Both the position numbers and the translations under genes were made by a program. A DNA stretch of 64,000 nucleotides, from positions 1 to 64,000 of the forward strand of contig CAJUNM010000008.1 of NCBI GenBank assembly GCA_910587805.1, written 5' to 3'. Below the pieces are notes generated by a model that had not been told where the DNA came from, did no database searches, and worked only from the letters and a program-made list of their open reading frames with translations. This DNA is from an uncultured Christensenellaceae bacterium. GTDB taxonomy: Bacteria; Bacillota; Clostridia; Christensenellales; Pumilibacteraceae. Below are positions 49,695 to 58,347 of the stretch, one piece after another. The first letter of the stretch is position 1; every line of letters begins with the position of its first letter.

Positions 49695-50495
49695 ATGGGA
49701 TTTTTCACCGGTAAAACAGTTATTATTACGGGCGCGGGACGCGCGGTATTGTCCGACGGGCGTTGCGGGTCGATAGGCTACGGCATTGCCACGGCGTACG
49801 CCAAAGAAGGCGCAAACATAGTTATCACGGGTCGCAACGTGAAAAAGCTCGAGGACGCAAAAGCGGAACTCGAGAGCAAGTACGGCGTTAAGGTATTGAT
49901 AATGCAAGCTGATATACGCGCGGGCGCGGACAACCTCGCAATTGCCGAGAGCGTCGCGCAGGCGGCGGTCACGGCGTTCGGCGGAATACAAGTGCTCGTC
50001 AACAACGCGCAGGCGTCGGCGTCGGGAGTAACGCTCGCCGATCACAGTATGGAACAGTTCGATCTCGCTCTGTACTCGGGGCTGTATTCCACGTTCTGTT
50101 ATATGAAAGCTTGCTATCCGTATCTCAAAGAGAGCAAAGGCTCTGTCATCAATTTCGCATCGGGCGCAGGGCTGTTCGGAAATTACGGGCAAAGTTCGTA
50201 CGCCGCCGCAAAAGAGGGCATACGCGGACTTTCTCGCGCCGCCGCCACCGAATGGGGCAAGGACGGGATCAATGTAAACGTGATATGTCCGCTCGCATGG
50301 ACGGCGCAGCTCGAGCAGTTTGAAAAAGCGTACCCCGACGCATTCAAAGCGAACGTAAAAATGCCGCCGATGGGGCATTACGGCGACAGCGAGCTTGAAA
50401 TAGGCAGAGTGTGCGTGCAGATAGCCGCGCCCGATTTTAAGTATATGTCGGGCGAGACCATTACGCTCGAGGGCGGCATGGGCTTGAGACCGTAA
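49695..50495 (+). CDS. Short-chain dehydrogenase/reductase
   Basis: This 266-residue Rossmann-fold oxidoreductase has the cofactor loop 'ITGAGRAVLSDGRCGSIGYGIA', where about six residues are inserted between the usual glycines. It also has 'NNAQASASG', a Ser in 'NFASGAG', and Tyr/Lys in 'SSYAAAKEG'. The C-terminal 'YMSGETITLEGGMGLRP' is typical. The inserted loop recalls the enoyl reductase and (3R)-hydroxyacyl subgroups, but the substrate is unknown. Confidence 0.9.
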   Translation: MGFFTGKTVIITGAGRAVLSDGRCGSIGYGIATAYAKEGANIVITGRNVKKLEDAKAELESKYGVKVLIMQADIRAGADNLAIAESVAQAAVTAFGGIQVLVNNAQASASGVTLADHSMEQFDLALYSGLYSTFCYMKACYPYLKESKGSVINFASGAGLFGNYGQSSYAAAKEGIRGLSRAAATEWGKDGINVNVICPLAWTAQLEQFEKAYPDAFKANVKMPPMGHYGDSELEIGRVCVQIAAPDFKYMSGETITLEGGMGLRP

Positions 50496-50734
50496 AAAAT
50501 AATTAAGAATTTTGAATAAAGAATTATTCGGCGGCTTCGCCGCAATAAAGTTAAGATTCTTCGGCACGCAGAAAACGCTCGGAATGACAAAATAGAATGT
50601 GCAAAACCATACAAATATATTTAGTCGTTCCGAACGGGCGCGTAAGCGCGAAGTGAAGAAACGACTTTGAAAAAATAAAAGATAATAAAGCAATCAAAAA
50701 AATCAGGCGTTGCCTGCTACATAAAGGAAATAAT
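50496..50734. repeat. Intergenic stretch with hairpins and a common interspersed-repeat fragment
   Basis: GCGGCTTCGCCGC (about 50531-50543) and GCGCGTAAGCGCG hairpins flank a segment reading AAGATTCTTCGGCACGCAG followed by CTCGGAATGACA. It is like a short dispersed motif found in many bacterial genomes. No gene is present. The last bases supply AAAGGAAAT for the Lrp gene. Confidence 0.4.
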
Positions 50735-51223
50735 ATGAACAACATCGAAACGGAAATACTTGCTTTGCTCAAGCATGATTGCAGGCTTACCGCGGATAAA
50801 ATCGCCAAAGCCGTAGGCAGCGACGAGAACACCGTAAAAAAGACTATCACGAACCTTGAAAAACGCGGTGTGATTTTGGGTTATTCCGCGCTTACGGACG
50901 AGCACGCGCTCGGCGGCGACACGGTGGAAGCGCTCATAGAGGTGCGTGTTAACCCGATGTACGGCCGCGGATTCGACGCGATCGCCGAGGATATTTACAA
51001 GTTCGAGCAGGTAAAAAGCCTGTATCTTATGAGCGGCGGCTACGATCTCGCGGTGTTTATCGAAGGCAAAAACCTGCGCGAAGTGGCGGCGTTCGTCAGC
51101 GAAAAGCTGTCGGTCATGGACAAGGTGCTGTCCACCGCGACGCATTTTATCCTTAAAAAGTACAAGATCGGCGGAGTGACCGCCGCGACGAGCGAAGAGA
51201 AGCGTCAGCCCGTCACGCCGTGA
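50735..51223 (+). CDS. Lrp/AsnC-family transcriptional regulator
   Basis: This 162-residue regulator has an N-terminal winged HTH ('ILALLKHDCRLTADKIAKAVGSDENTVKKTITNLEKRGVI', ~8-48) and a C-terminal RAM ligand-binding domain ('VEALIEVRVNP...LMSGGYDLAVFIEG', ~65-140). It is translationally coupled to the aminotransferase gene, which it probably controls in response to an amino acid. Confidence 0.92.
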   Translation: MNNIETEILALLKHDCRLTADKIAKAVGSDENTVKKTITNLEKRGVILGYSALTDEHALGGDTVEALIEVRVNPMYGRGFDAIAEDIYKFEQVKSLYLMSGGYDLAVFIEGKNLREVAAFVSEKLSVMDKVLSTATHFILKKYKIGGVTAATSEEKRQPVTP

Positions 51224-52401
51224 ACTACGACGATTTTATAAACCGTACCGTTCGGGATATTCCGCCGAGCGGAATACGCAAATTTTTCGATCTCGTATCG
51301 ACGATGGACGGCGCGATCTCACTCGGCGTGGGCGAGCCGGATTTTGTCACGCCGTGGCTGTACCGCGACAGCGCGATAAAGTCGGTGATCTCGGGGCGGA
51401 CGGGGTACACCGCCAACCGCGGCGATCCCGCGCTTTTGCGCGAGATAGCGATTTACAATCGCGACAGGTTCGGCATAAACTATGCCGAGAACGAGACGAT
51501 AGTTACAGTCGGCGCGTCGGAAGGTATCGACCTCGCATTGCGTACGCTCGTTAGCGCGGGCGACGAAGTGCTCGTGCCCGATCCGTCGTACGTGAGCTAT
51601 ATGCCCAATGTCGCAATTGTCGGCGGTGCAGTCCGTCCGATCCCGCTTAAGCGCGAAAACGGATTCAAGCTCACCGCCGAGGACGTGGAACGCGCGGCGA
51701 TCGAAAAGAGCAAGATCATAATCATGCCGTATCCCAACAATCCGACGGGCGCGGCGCTCGAAAAGCAGGAGCTTGAAAAGATCTGCGCCGTTATCAAGCG
51801 TAAAAATCTGTTCGTCATTGCCGACGAGATATACGCCGAGCTTACATACGGGCGGCGGCACATTGCCGTGGCGAGCATAGACGGAATGAAAGAGCGCACC
51901 GTAACGCTCAACGGATTTTCCAAAGCGTTCGCCATGACGGGATGGCGCATAGGCTGGCTGTGCGCGCCCAAGCCCGTGGCTGACGCGGCGTTAAAGGTGC
52001 ATCAGTACACTATCATGTGCGCGCCGACCGCGAGCCAAGAAGCGGCGTACGCCGCGCTCAAGGACGGGCGTGAGACCGAATACGAACAGGTCGAGTCTAT
52101 GCGCGCCGAATACGACAGACGGCGCAGGTTCACGGTGGGCATGCTTTGCGATATGGGTTTGGAATGCGTGACGCCGTGCGGTGCGTTCTATGCGTTCCCG
52201 AACGTCGAAAAGTTCGCAGCCGACGGCGAGGAGTTCGCCGAAAAATTGCTTAAAAGCCAAAAAGTCGCGGTAGTCCCCGGCAGTGCGTTCGGCGCGTGCG
52301 GAAAAAAACACGTGCGATGCACTTATGCTTCGTCTATTAAAGCGCTCGATACGGCGTTCGAGCGCATGCGCACTTTCGTAAAAGAATTAAAGCGTTCGTA
52401 A
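51220..52401 (+). CDS. Class I/II aminotransferase (aspartate/aromatic type)
   Basis: This 393-residue PLP enzyme starts at GTG (51220), overlapping the regulator stop. It has 'NNPTGAA' and 'ADEIYAELTY' cofactor motifs, the Schiff-base lysine in 'NGFSKAFAMTGWRIGW', and a C-terminal Arg in 'HVRCTYASS'. It is the PatA/AspB-like subgroup that often follows an Lrp-type regulator in Firmicutes. The exact amino acid is not known. Confidence 0.93.
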   Translation: MNYDDFINRTVRDIPPSGIRKFFDLVSTMDGAISLGVGEPDFVTPWLYRDSAIKSVISGRTGYTANRGDPALLREIAIYNRDRFGINYAENETIVTVGASEGIDLALRTLVSAGDEVLVPDPSYVSYMPNVAIVGGAVRPIPLKRENGFKLTAEDVERAAIEKSKIIIMPYPNNPTGAALEKQELEKICAVIKRKNLFVIADEIYAELTYGRRHIAVASIDGMKERTVTLNGFSKAFAMTGWRIGWLCAPKPVADAALKVHQYTIMCAPTASQEAAYAALKDGRETEYEQVESMRAEYDRRRRFTVGMLCDMGLECVTPCGAFYAFPNVEKFAADGEEFAEKLLKSQKVAVVPGSAFGACGKKHVRCTYASSIKALDTAFERMRTFVKELKRS

Positions 52402-52432
52402 ATCCGAAAAGCGGGAAACAATAAGCGAAAAA

Positions 52433-53860
52433 ATGAAAAAACAAGCGTTTAATCCGTATATGCCGAGCTGGGAGTATGTTCCCGACGGCGAGCCGCACGT
52501 ATTCGGCGACAGAGTGTACGTCTACGGCAGTCACGACAGGTTTAACGGCATGGCGTTCTGCATGAACGATTACGTTTGTTGGTCCGCGCCCGTGACCGAT
52601 CTTTCCGATTGGAAGTACGAGGGCGTTATTTGGCGCAAGAAAAACGACCCCGTAAAGGGTCGCGGTTTGCTTTTTCAAATGTACGCGCCCGACGTCGTGC
52701 AAGGTCTCGACGGCAGATACTATCTGTACTATTTTATAGGCACGACGAGCACGATCGGCGTCGCGGTGTGCGATACGCCTGCGGGCGAATACGAATATCT
52801 CGGAAGAGTGCGCTATCCCGACGGGCGCGTTTTGGGCGCAGGGAAAGACTTGCACCAGTTCGATCCCGCTGTTTTTCGCGACGGCGACAGAGTGTATCTG
52901 TATACGGGATTCGCGCCGCGCTTTCCCAACCCGATAACCGATTTCAGACGCGGCAACGTCAACGGCGCGATGGGCGCGGAGCTTGAGCCGGATATGCTCA
53001 CGGTAAAGCTTCCTACGGCGCGCATCGCAAAGTCGGTGCATAACTCGCGCGGCACGGGTTTCGAGGGACACGAGTTTTTCGAGGCGTCGAGCATGCGCAA
53101 GTTCGGCGACAAGTATTACTTTATCTATTCGTCGGTGAACGGACACGAGCTGTGCTATGCCGTCGGCGACGCGCCGCTCGGAAGTTTTAGTTACGGCGGC
53201 ACGCTCGTGAGCATAGGCGATCTGGGCTTGAGCGATAAACCGCTCAACTATTTGGGGAACACGCACGGCAGTATAGAATTTATAAACGGCGAGTATTACG
53301 TGTTTTATCACCGCCATACAAACAATCACTGTTTTTCGCGTCAGGCGTGCGCCGAGCGGATAACGCGCACCGACGACGGGCGGTTCTTGCAGGCGGAGCT
53401 TACGTCGTGCGGATTGAACGATAAGCCGCTCGCGGCGAAAGGCGAGTACGGCGCGAATATTGCGTGTCATTTGTTTTCCAAAAAAGGCACGAGATTTATG
53501 CTGTTCAAACGTCCCGCGGGCTGTCACCCGTACTTTACGCAGAGCGGCGAGGACAGAGAGCGAGATCCCGATCAGTACGTCAAAAACTTTTGCGACGGCG
53601 CGACTGCGGGGTTTAAGTATTTCGATTTCGACGGCTGCGCGCACGGTATATCCGTTACAGTGCGCGGAAAAGCTAAAGGAAAAATAACGGTAAGGGACGG
53701 CTTGAACGGCAACACCGTCGCCGTTATCGAAATAGACAATAACCGCGGCGAGACAAAAAGCTTTGCGTCGAAGTTAAACATTGCGCAAGGCAAAAAGCCG
53801 TTGTACTTCACGTACAACGGCAAGGGCAGACCCGATTTTTTGAGTTTTCGGTTGGGATAA
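52433..53860 (+). CDS. GH43-type glycoside hydrolase with C-terminal CBM6-like domain
   Basis: This 475-residue protein has no signal peptide. The five-bladed propeller of GH43 is indicated by 'PHVFGDRVYVYGSHDR', 'MYAPDVVQGLDGRYYLYY', the Glu in 'FEASSMRKFGDKYYFIYS' and 'GNTHGSIEFINGEYYVFYHRHT'. The last ~130 residues look like a CBM6-type beta sandwich. It probably removes arabinose or xylose from oligosaccharides inside the cell. Preceding genes are unrelated metabolically. It is followed by the convergent toxin gene eight bases later. Confidence 0.88.
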   Translation: MKKQAFNPYMPSWEYVPDGEPHVFGDRVYVYGSHDRFNGMAFCMNDYVCWSAPVTDLSDWKYEGVIWRKKNDPVKGRGLLFQMYAPDVVQGLDGRYYLYYFIGTTSTIGVAVCDTPAGEYEYLGRVRYPDGRVLGAGKDLHQFDPAVFRDGDRVYLYTGFAPRFPNPITDFRRGNVNGAMGAELEPDMLTVKLPTARIAKSVHNSRGTGFEGHEFFEASSMRKFGDKYYFIYSSVNGHELCYAVGDAPLGSFSYGGTLVSIGDLGLSDKPLNYLGNTHGSIEFINGEYYVFYHRHTNNHCFSRQACAERITRTDDGRFLQAELTSCGLNDKPLAAKGEYGANIACHLFSKKGTRFMLFKRPAGCHPYFTQSGEDRERDPDQYVKNFCDGATAGFKYFDFDGCAHGISVTVRGKAKGKITVRDGLNGNTVAVIEIDNNRGETKSFASKLNIAQGKKPLYFTYNGKGRPDFLSFRLG

Positions 53861-53867
53861 ACAAAAA

Positions 53868-54248
53868 CTACGGAATGATGTGATTTTTTACCCATTCGGT
53901 TAAGTCGGAGTACTCGGCGTTACCGTCGGCAAGGCGCATGAATATATCGTATAGTTCTTTTTGCGAATATGATAAAGATATGCCGTTCAACTCCAATACG
54001 ACGAGCATAGAGTGCGCGCCGATGCGCTTGTTTCCGTCTGTAAACGGGTGAAATTGAGTGAGTCCGCACGCAAGTCGCGCGGCTTTTTCTATAACGGACG
54101 GAAACAGCTCATTTCCGTCGTATGTTTGCATCGGCGCAAGTAAGGCGGATTGTAAAATGCCGTCGTCGCGTACCCCGTGACTTCCGCCCGTGGCGTTTAT
54201 GATCTCGTCATGCAAGTATATAACTTGATCTTGGGATAACCAAATCAT
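53868..54248 (-). CDS. doc: Doc-type toxin (Fic fold, death-on-curing family)
   Basis: This 126-residue protein has the Doc active motif 'HPFTDGNKR' at residues 67-75. Doc toxins phosphorylate elongation factor EF-Tu and stop translation. The N-terminal 'WLSQDQVIYLHDEII' and 'GGSHGVRDDGILQSAL' match the family. It follows and overlaps a RelB/DinJ-type antitoxin gene (ATGA). Confidence 0.93.
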   Translation of the reverse strand: MIWLSQDQVIYLHDEIINATGGSHGVRDDGILQSALLAPMQTYDGNELFPSVIEKAARLACGLTQFHPFTDGNKRIGAHSMLVVLELNGISLSYSQKELYDIFMRLADGNAEYSDLTEWVKNHIIP

Positions 54249-54496
54249 TTGGCAAGCTCTCCGTATGCTTCTGTATTTTGATCAATTAGCTTTTTCGATG
54301 CGGCTTTCAGTGCGGCATCCGGCGCGACCGAAATACTGTTGCGCGTTATTTCAAACGGAATGCGCTGTTCGCGCACGGCTTGCTTAGCGAACATTGTAAA
54401 AGCCGCGCTCAAAGACAGCCCAAAATCACCGAACAGTTCGTCGGCTTGCTGTTTTAATGTTTCATCCATTCTTATCGTTACGTTTACGGTAGACAT
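54245..54496 (-). CDS. RelB/DinJ-family antitoxin
   Basis: This 83-residue protein starts 'STVNVTIRMDETLKQQADEL', the ribbon-helix-helix of the RelB/DinJ family. A C-terminal helical part presumably binds the toxin. It follows GGAGG and a consensus promoter. DinJ-type antitoxins usually pair with YafQ/RelE-type RNases, while Doc toxins usually pair with Phd, so this is an exchanged pair. Confidence 0.9.
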   Translation of the reverse strand: MSTVNVTIRMDETLKQQADELFGDFGLSLSAAFTMFAKQAVREQRIPFEITRNSISVAPDAALKAASKKLIDQNTEAYGELAK

Positions 54497-54516
54497 AATA
54501 ATCCTCCTATAGTGTC

Positions 54517-54545
54517 ATTATATTACATAAACCCGCTTTTGTCAA
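54517..54545 (-). promoter_or_regulatory. Promoter of the toxin-antitoxin operon
   Basis: TTGACA, a 17-bp spacer and TATAAT are read leftward 20 bp before the antitoxin start. Autoregulation is expected, but no clear operator was seen. Confidence 0.88.
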
Positions 54546-54614
54546 CATAATTATGTGCAAAAGTCGTGCATATTATGTGCAATTTATTATCGCAAAAACA
54601 AAAAACCGAGCGAA

Positions 54615-54670
54615 ACGGTGTATTTCATAGGGAATTTGGAAAAACACTAAATTTTATATGAATACACCGT
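54615..54670. repeat. Inverted repeat (14 bp arms) between TA operon and surface-protein gene
   Basis: ACGGTGTATTtCATA (54615-54629) and TATGAATACACCGT (54657-54670) form an imperfect inverted repeat around 27 bp. It may be a regulatory hairpin or a mobile-element end. Confidence 0.5.
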
Positions 54671-54692
54671 ATAAGGCAAGTTAGAGTTAATC

Positions 54693-54728
54693 AAAAAATC
54701 CCATACGCAATTGCGTGTGGGATTTTTT
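54693..54728. terminator. Bidirectional terminator after the GLUG protein gene
   Basis: AAAAATCCCATACGCAA pairs with TTGCGTGTGGGATTTTT (one wobble). Confidence 0.85.
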
Positions 54729-54775
54729 ATATATTCTCAAATCACAAATAAGTGGCTTTTTGCTATGAACTTTAT

Positions 54776-57436
54776 TTATACTTTTTTAGCCTTTTTATTT
54801 TTAACTTTCTTTTTTACAAGATATACCGTTAATACGGTTAGTCCGGCAACAGCAACTGTTCCGCCGATTCCGATTAATAACCAAGCCCAAAACGGAAGGG
54901 CGTTGGATTGTTCGATTACCGTAAAATAGTTTTCGCTTGTAAAATCAAAGCTAACGTACTTACCTGAAACGGAATAGTCAATTAGCTGTCCTTCGGCGTC
55001 CGAAACGTTGAAATTTTCGGCATTATCCCCGACAAAATATTTCAAAGTAATATTCTGTACGGTTATCTCTTCACCGTCAAGCGTGAATTTTACGGTATAG
55101 TATTCTCCGATTTTAACAAGTTCTATTTCCGTTCCCTTGACGAACTCGCTTTCGGCAAATATACGGTTTTCGGAATCAGACAAAGAAGTTACGATTTCAC
55201 GGTATTCCGCATACACCGTAAGATTATCGTTTACGTTTTCCACCGTCGGGAAACAAACGAAATATCTTGCCTCGCTGCCTTCGTAAACGTACTTACCGTT
55301 ACCGTTCAATTGCGCAAATATCAAAGCGGGAATTTGGGCGTTTTCACCTTTTGCTACCCTGACAACCGATACAATATCGAAATTGTCTTTTTGTAACAGT
55401 CCGTCATCGTACAAGTCGCCGTTGTCTTTATTCCATTCCATAAAAGTAACAGTATAAGTTACTTCGGAAGCGTTATGCGAAATCGTAGCAAATAATTCCG
55501 CGTTTTTATCAAACAGCTTATTAAACAAGTCTTCGTCACCGAATTCCGAACTTTCCTCCGCTTGCCCGAAATTTCTTAATATGGGATAAGAAGGCACGTC
55601 TTTTCCGCCTTGCCAATATTCACGGCTAAACTCTTCGCAAAGAACGGGTGAAAGCGTTCCGACAGAAGAAAGCGCGTCGCTTGAAATGGATACCGCCGCA
55701 TTGTCAAACAAAGCCGCATAATCGGTTCCGCATATTCCGCCGAGCGTTCCGATATAGTAATTGCCCGTAATATCCGTGAACTCGTTTGTTGCAACGTTAT
55801 AATTGGAAGCATACCCTGCAATTCCGCCAATATACTCGGCGTCGGTGGACGGCAACAGTACAACGTTCGTATAGCAGCCGATAACCGCAGACGAAGCATA
55901 TCCCGCAATACCGCCGATATAATCCGCTCCTTTGAGCGTTGCCGAACTCATAGAATAGGAGACGTCTCCGCCGTAACCTACGATACCTCCGACGTACTTT
56001 CCGCCGTTCATACCTTTTGCCTGTATCGTTCCCGACGACAGACAGCTTTGAATGCGGCTACCTACGGCATTCCCTGCAATTCCACCGACGTACGAGCCTG
56101 CATCAGCTTCGAGATTGCCGACGGATGCGCAGTTATAAATTTTGAGAACGCGGGAAGAAACAGCCGTGCTACTCAATGCAGATACATTACCGACAACGCC
56201 GCCGACGTAAGAATTTGCGCAAACGTCGCCGTAATTTGTATTGTAATTCAAGATATTATAATTGCCCAACGTGTCTTGTGTATTATTGCCTGTGCCGCCG
56301 ATAATTCCGTTTGACGAGCTTTCGCTTTGACGCAAGCCGTAGAAGCCGACGATACCGCCCGCATATTTATCTGCGGAAACGTTGCCGCGATTGATTGAAA
56401 AATAAACTTCCCCCACGCAAAGGCCTGCGATACCGCCGACGTATTGGCTGGAATTGCCGCCTTCGATTTTCCCCGTGTTCACACAGTCGTAAATCTTTCC
56501 GAAGCTGTAACCGGCAACGCCCCCGACTTCGGAAACGATTGAAGAGGAATACGTCTTGTTTCCGTTGACGGTACCTGAATTTTCACAGGAAGAAATATTG
56601 CCCGTATTGCGCCCGCAAACGCCGCCGACAAAAGTTTCACCCGTAACGGAAGCAAGGCTTTTGCAGTTTTCTATTGTTGCTTTATTTACGGTATCACTTG
56701 AATTGCCTGTTTCGGTGTCGCTTCTGCCGTTTACGGCAACCACTCCGCCGACGTTATTTTTACCCGTTATTTTACCCGATACGCTGACGCCGTAAACTTT
56801 CCCGTAGTTCGTGCCTACAATTCCCGCAATTTCCGTATTCTTGCCGCCCAACGTGATATTTTGGGCGGTAAGCCTTTCAACGGTTGCAGTATGCGTTAAA
56901 GTCTTAAACACGCAAGCCGAACTATCGACATCGGTATAAACCACGTTTTTAAGTTTGTGATAGCCGCCGTAGAACGTTCCCGAAAACGTGCCTACGGGTA
57001 CAAAATCTTTTCCGGAAAAATCAATATCGGAAGTTAAGTACACTTTCAGGTTTACGGAATAATCTGCCGACTTAGAACAGTTTTTGGCAAACGCAATAAA
57101 CTCGTCGGCAGAGCCTATCAATAATTCGGTAGAGTCCTTGTTTTCGTCTTGGAGTACATAGCGGAAATTTCTTCCCCTGCCGTAGTTGTGCTCGTCCGAA
57201 CATATAATTTTGTAAGTGCCCGCAATACTTATTTCAATATAGTCGCCGCCGTCCTTGAACTTCGTCTTGCCGTCGGTTATATAAAATTCAACCGAGCCGC
57301 CCTTCAAGTCGCTTTCATTTACCGTTAGATAGGCTATATATTGGGGGTAATCCTCATTGTAATCTTCGTCGTCGTTCTCGATTTCGGTAAATTTATAGCT
57401 GCCGGACCGACGTCCGTCAGGGAAAGGCAATACCAA
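54776..57436 (-). CDS. GLUG-repeat surface protein, 3' part of a frameshifted gene
   Basis: This open frame of 886 codons has no credible start. It continues the protein that begins at 58347 in another frame. It holds at least ten GLUG-type repeats ('YVGGIAGYA', 'VGGVCGRNTGNISSCENSG', ~200-590), a further beta-rich region, and a C-terminal membrane helix ('LPFWAWLLIGIGGTVAVAGL', ~855-880) with a Lys-rich end, so it is anchored in the membrane rather than by sortase. Such repeat proteins act as adhesins or surface-layer components. The reading frames meet between about 57405 and 57420, and adding one base there would restore a protein of about 1,190 residues. Confidence 0.75.
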   Translation of the reverse strand: MVLPFPDGRRSGSYKFTEIENDDEDYNEDYPQYIAYLTVNESDLKGGSVEFYITDGKTKFKDGGDYIEISIAGTYKIICSDEHNYGRGRNFRYVLQDENKDSTELLIGSADEFIAFAKNCSKSADYSVNLKVYLTSDIDFSGKDFVPVGTFSGTFYGGYHKLKNVVYTDVDSSACVFKTLTHTATVERLTAQNITLGGKNTEIAGIVGTNYGKVYGVSVSGKITGKNNVGGVVAVNGRSDTETGNSSDTVNKATIENCKSLASVTGETFVGGVCGRNTGNISSCENSGTVNGNKTYSSSIVSEVGGVAGYSFGKIYDCVNTGKIEGGNSSQYVGGIAGLCVGEVYFSINRGNVSADKYAGGIVGFYGLRQSESSSNGIIGGTGNNTQDTLGNYNILNYNTNYGDVCANSYVGGVVGNVSALSSTAVSSRVLKIYNCASVGNLEADAGSYVGGIAGNAVGSRIQSCLSSGTIQAKGMNGGKYVGGIVGYGGDVSYSMSSATLKGADYIGGIAGYASSAVIGCYTNVVLLPSTDAEYIGGIAGYASNYNVATNEFTDITGNYYIGTLGGICGTDYAALFDNAAVSISSDALSSVGTLSPVLCEEFSREYWQGGKDVPSYPILRNFGQAEESSEFGDEDLFNKLFDKNAELFATISHNASEVTYTVTFMEWNKDNGDLYDDGLLQKDNFDIVSVVRVAKGENAQIPALIFAQLNGNGKYVYEGSEARYFVCFPTVENVNDNLTVYAEYREIVTSLSDSENRIFAESEFVKGTEIELVKIGEYYTVKFTLDGEEITVQNITLKYFVGDNAENFNVSDAEGQLIDYSVSGKYVSFDFTSENYFTVIEQSNALPFWAWLLIGIGGTVAVAGLTVLTVYLVKKKVKNKKAKKV

Positions 57437-58347
57437 CCCGTATCGCTTACGGTAATTTTAGATATTTCGGTGTCCTCGTTATTGTCGTCGTCTATTAATC
57501 TGAACGAGCCGTCTACGTTAAGTTCATAAATTCTGTATTTAATCCCATAATCACGTTCGGGTGCAAAAACTTCTGCCGAACGGTATTCAGCCGTCGCCAC
57601 GTTGTTCTCATAACGCGTAAGCAAGAAAGCAGACTTGCCGTTGATTTGCGTATCACCTTCTTGAGCCGTTACGTTCTCGAATACGGCGTAATACTGTGGA
57701 GCATCTTCGATATATACCGAATACTTATAATCGTCGCCACTTCCGTAATTACCGTTTTCGTCAAACAGATATTTGTTCCCGTTTACTGTCTTTTCGGGTG
57801 TAAACAGAATTCTGTAAAAGCCGCTTTCGGTAACTGTATGGGTTTCACCGTTAAAAGATACGGTTGTATTCGCAGAAAGCTCTACAGAAGATATGTAATA
57901 CAAATCGTAAGCCGTGTGATAGGGGTTATACGATAACTGCAATGGCGTGCCGTCAACACTTACGGAATACGTGTCTGGTTCGTAAAAACGGTAAGAAATA
58001 TGACTGCCGTTTTCGTAAGTTGTAGTTGGTGAAAACAAGACGTTATAATCGAGAATTTGTGTTTCTTCAACCTTCAAAGGGGCGTTATCCCGCGCATACC
58101 AACGCATACCGGAATTGTCCGTAACATAAAAATCAACGGCAGAAGAAAGTGCTACGTTTTTCAATACGTATTCGTTTTCGGCGTATTCCATTTTATTTGC
58201 GTTGCGCACGGAATAGTTTTGATTTGAAAAGCAAACATAATAATTTTGCTCTTCCGCAGACGCAAGCATTACGGTTGCACCCGATAGGCTCACCGCAAAT
58301 AAGCAAAGTGCCGTTACCAAACTTAATTTTCTGATTTTACTGTACAT
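57334..58347 (-). CDS. GLUG-repeat surface protein, 5' part with signal peptide
   Basis: This 337-codon frame has a signal peptide (residues 1-31, 'ATVMLASA' before EEQ). It is followed by four similar beta-rich modules with 'YYVCFSNQNY', 'YYISSVELSANTTVSFNG' and 'KYSVYIEDAPQYYAVFENV', each ending in 'GWYCLSL'-like strands. The last ~17 residues after 'SDTGWYCLSLTD' are out of frame with the rest of the protein. The start overlaps the end of the RND transporter gene by 11 bases and uses a GGAGGT site inside it. The two proteins are therefore made together. Confidence 0.75.
   Translation of the reverse strand: MYSKIRKLSLVTALCLFAVSLSGATVMLASAEEQNYYVCFSNQNYSVRNANKMEYAENEYVLKNVALSSAVDFYVTDNSGMRWYARDNAPLKVEETQILDYNVLFSPTTTYENGSHISYRFYEPDTYSVSVDGTPLQLSYNPYHTAYDLYYISSVELSANTTVSFNGETHTVTESGFYRILFTPEKTVNGNKYLFDENGNYGSGDDYKYSVYIEDAPQYYAVFENVTAQEGDTQINGKSAFLLTRYENNVATAEYRSAEVFAPERDYGIKYRIYELNVDGSFRLIDDDNNEDTEISKITVSDTGWYCLSLTDVGPAAINLPKSRTTTKITMRITPNI

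Noticed and set aside
49365..50693. A 442-codon minus-strand frame across cysK end, SDR and Lrp start
   Set aside because: It crosses two convincing genes and promoters, and its translation is low-complexity Arg/Tyr/Phe, a shadow of GC-rich coding.
52337..53644. A 435-codon minus-strand frame opposite the GH43 gene
   Set aside because: The GH43 motifs lie on the plus strand; no domain or start signal is seen on the other.
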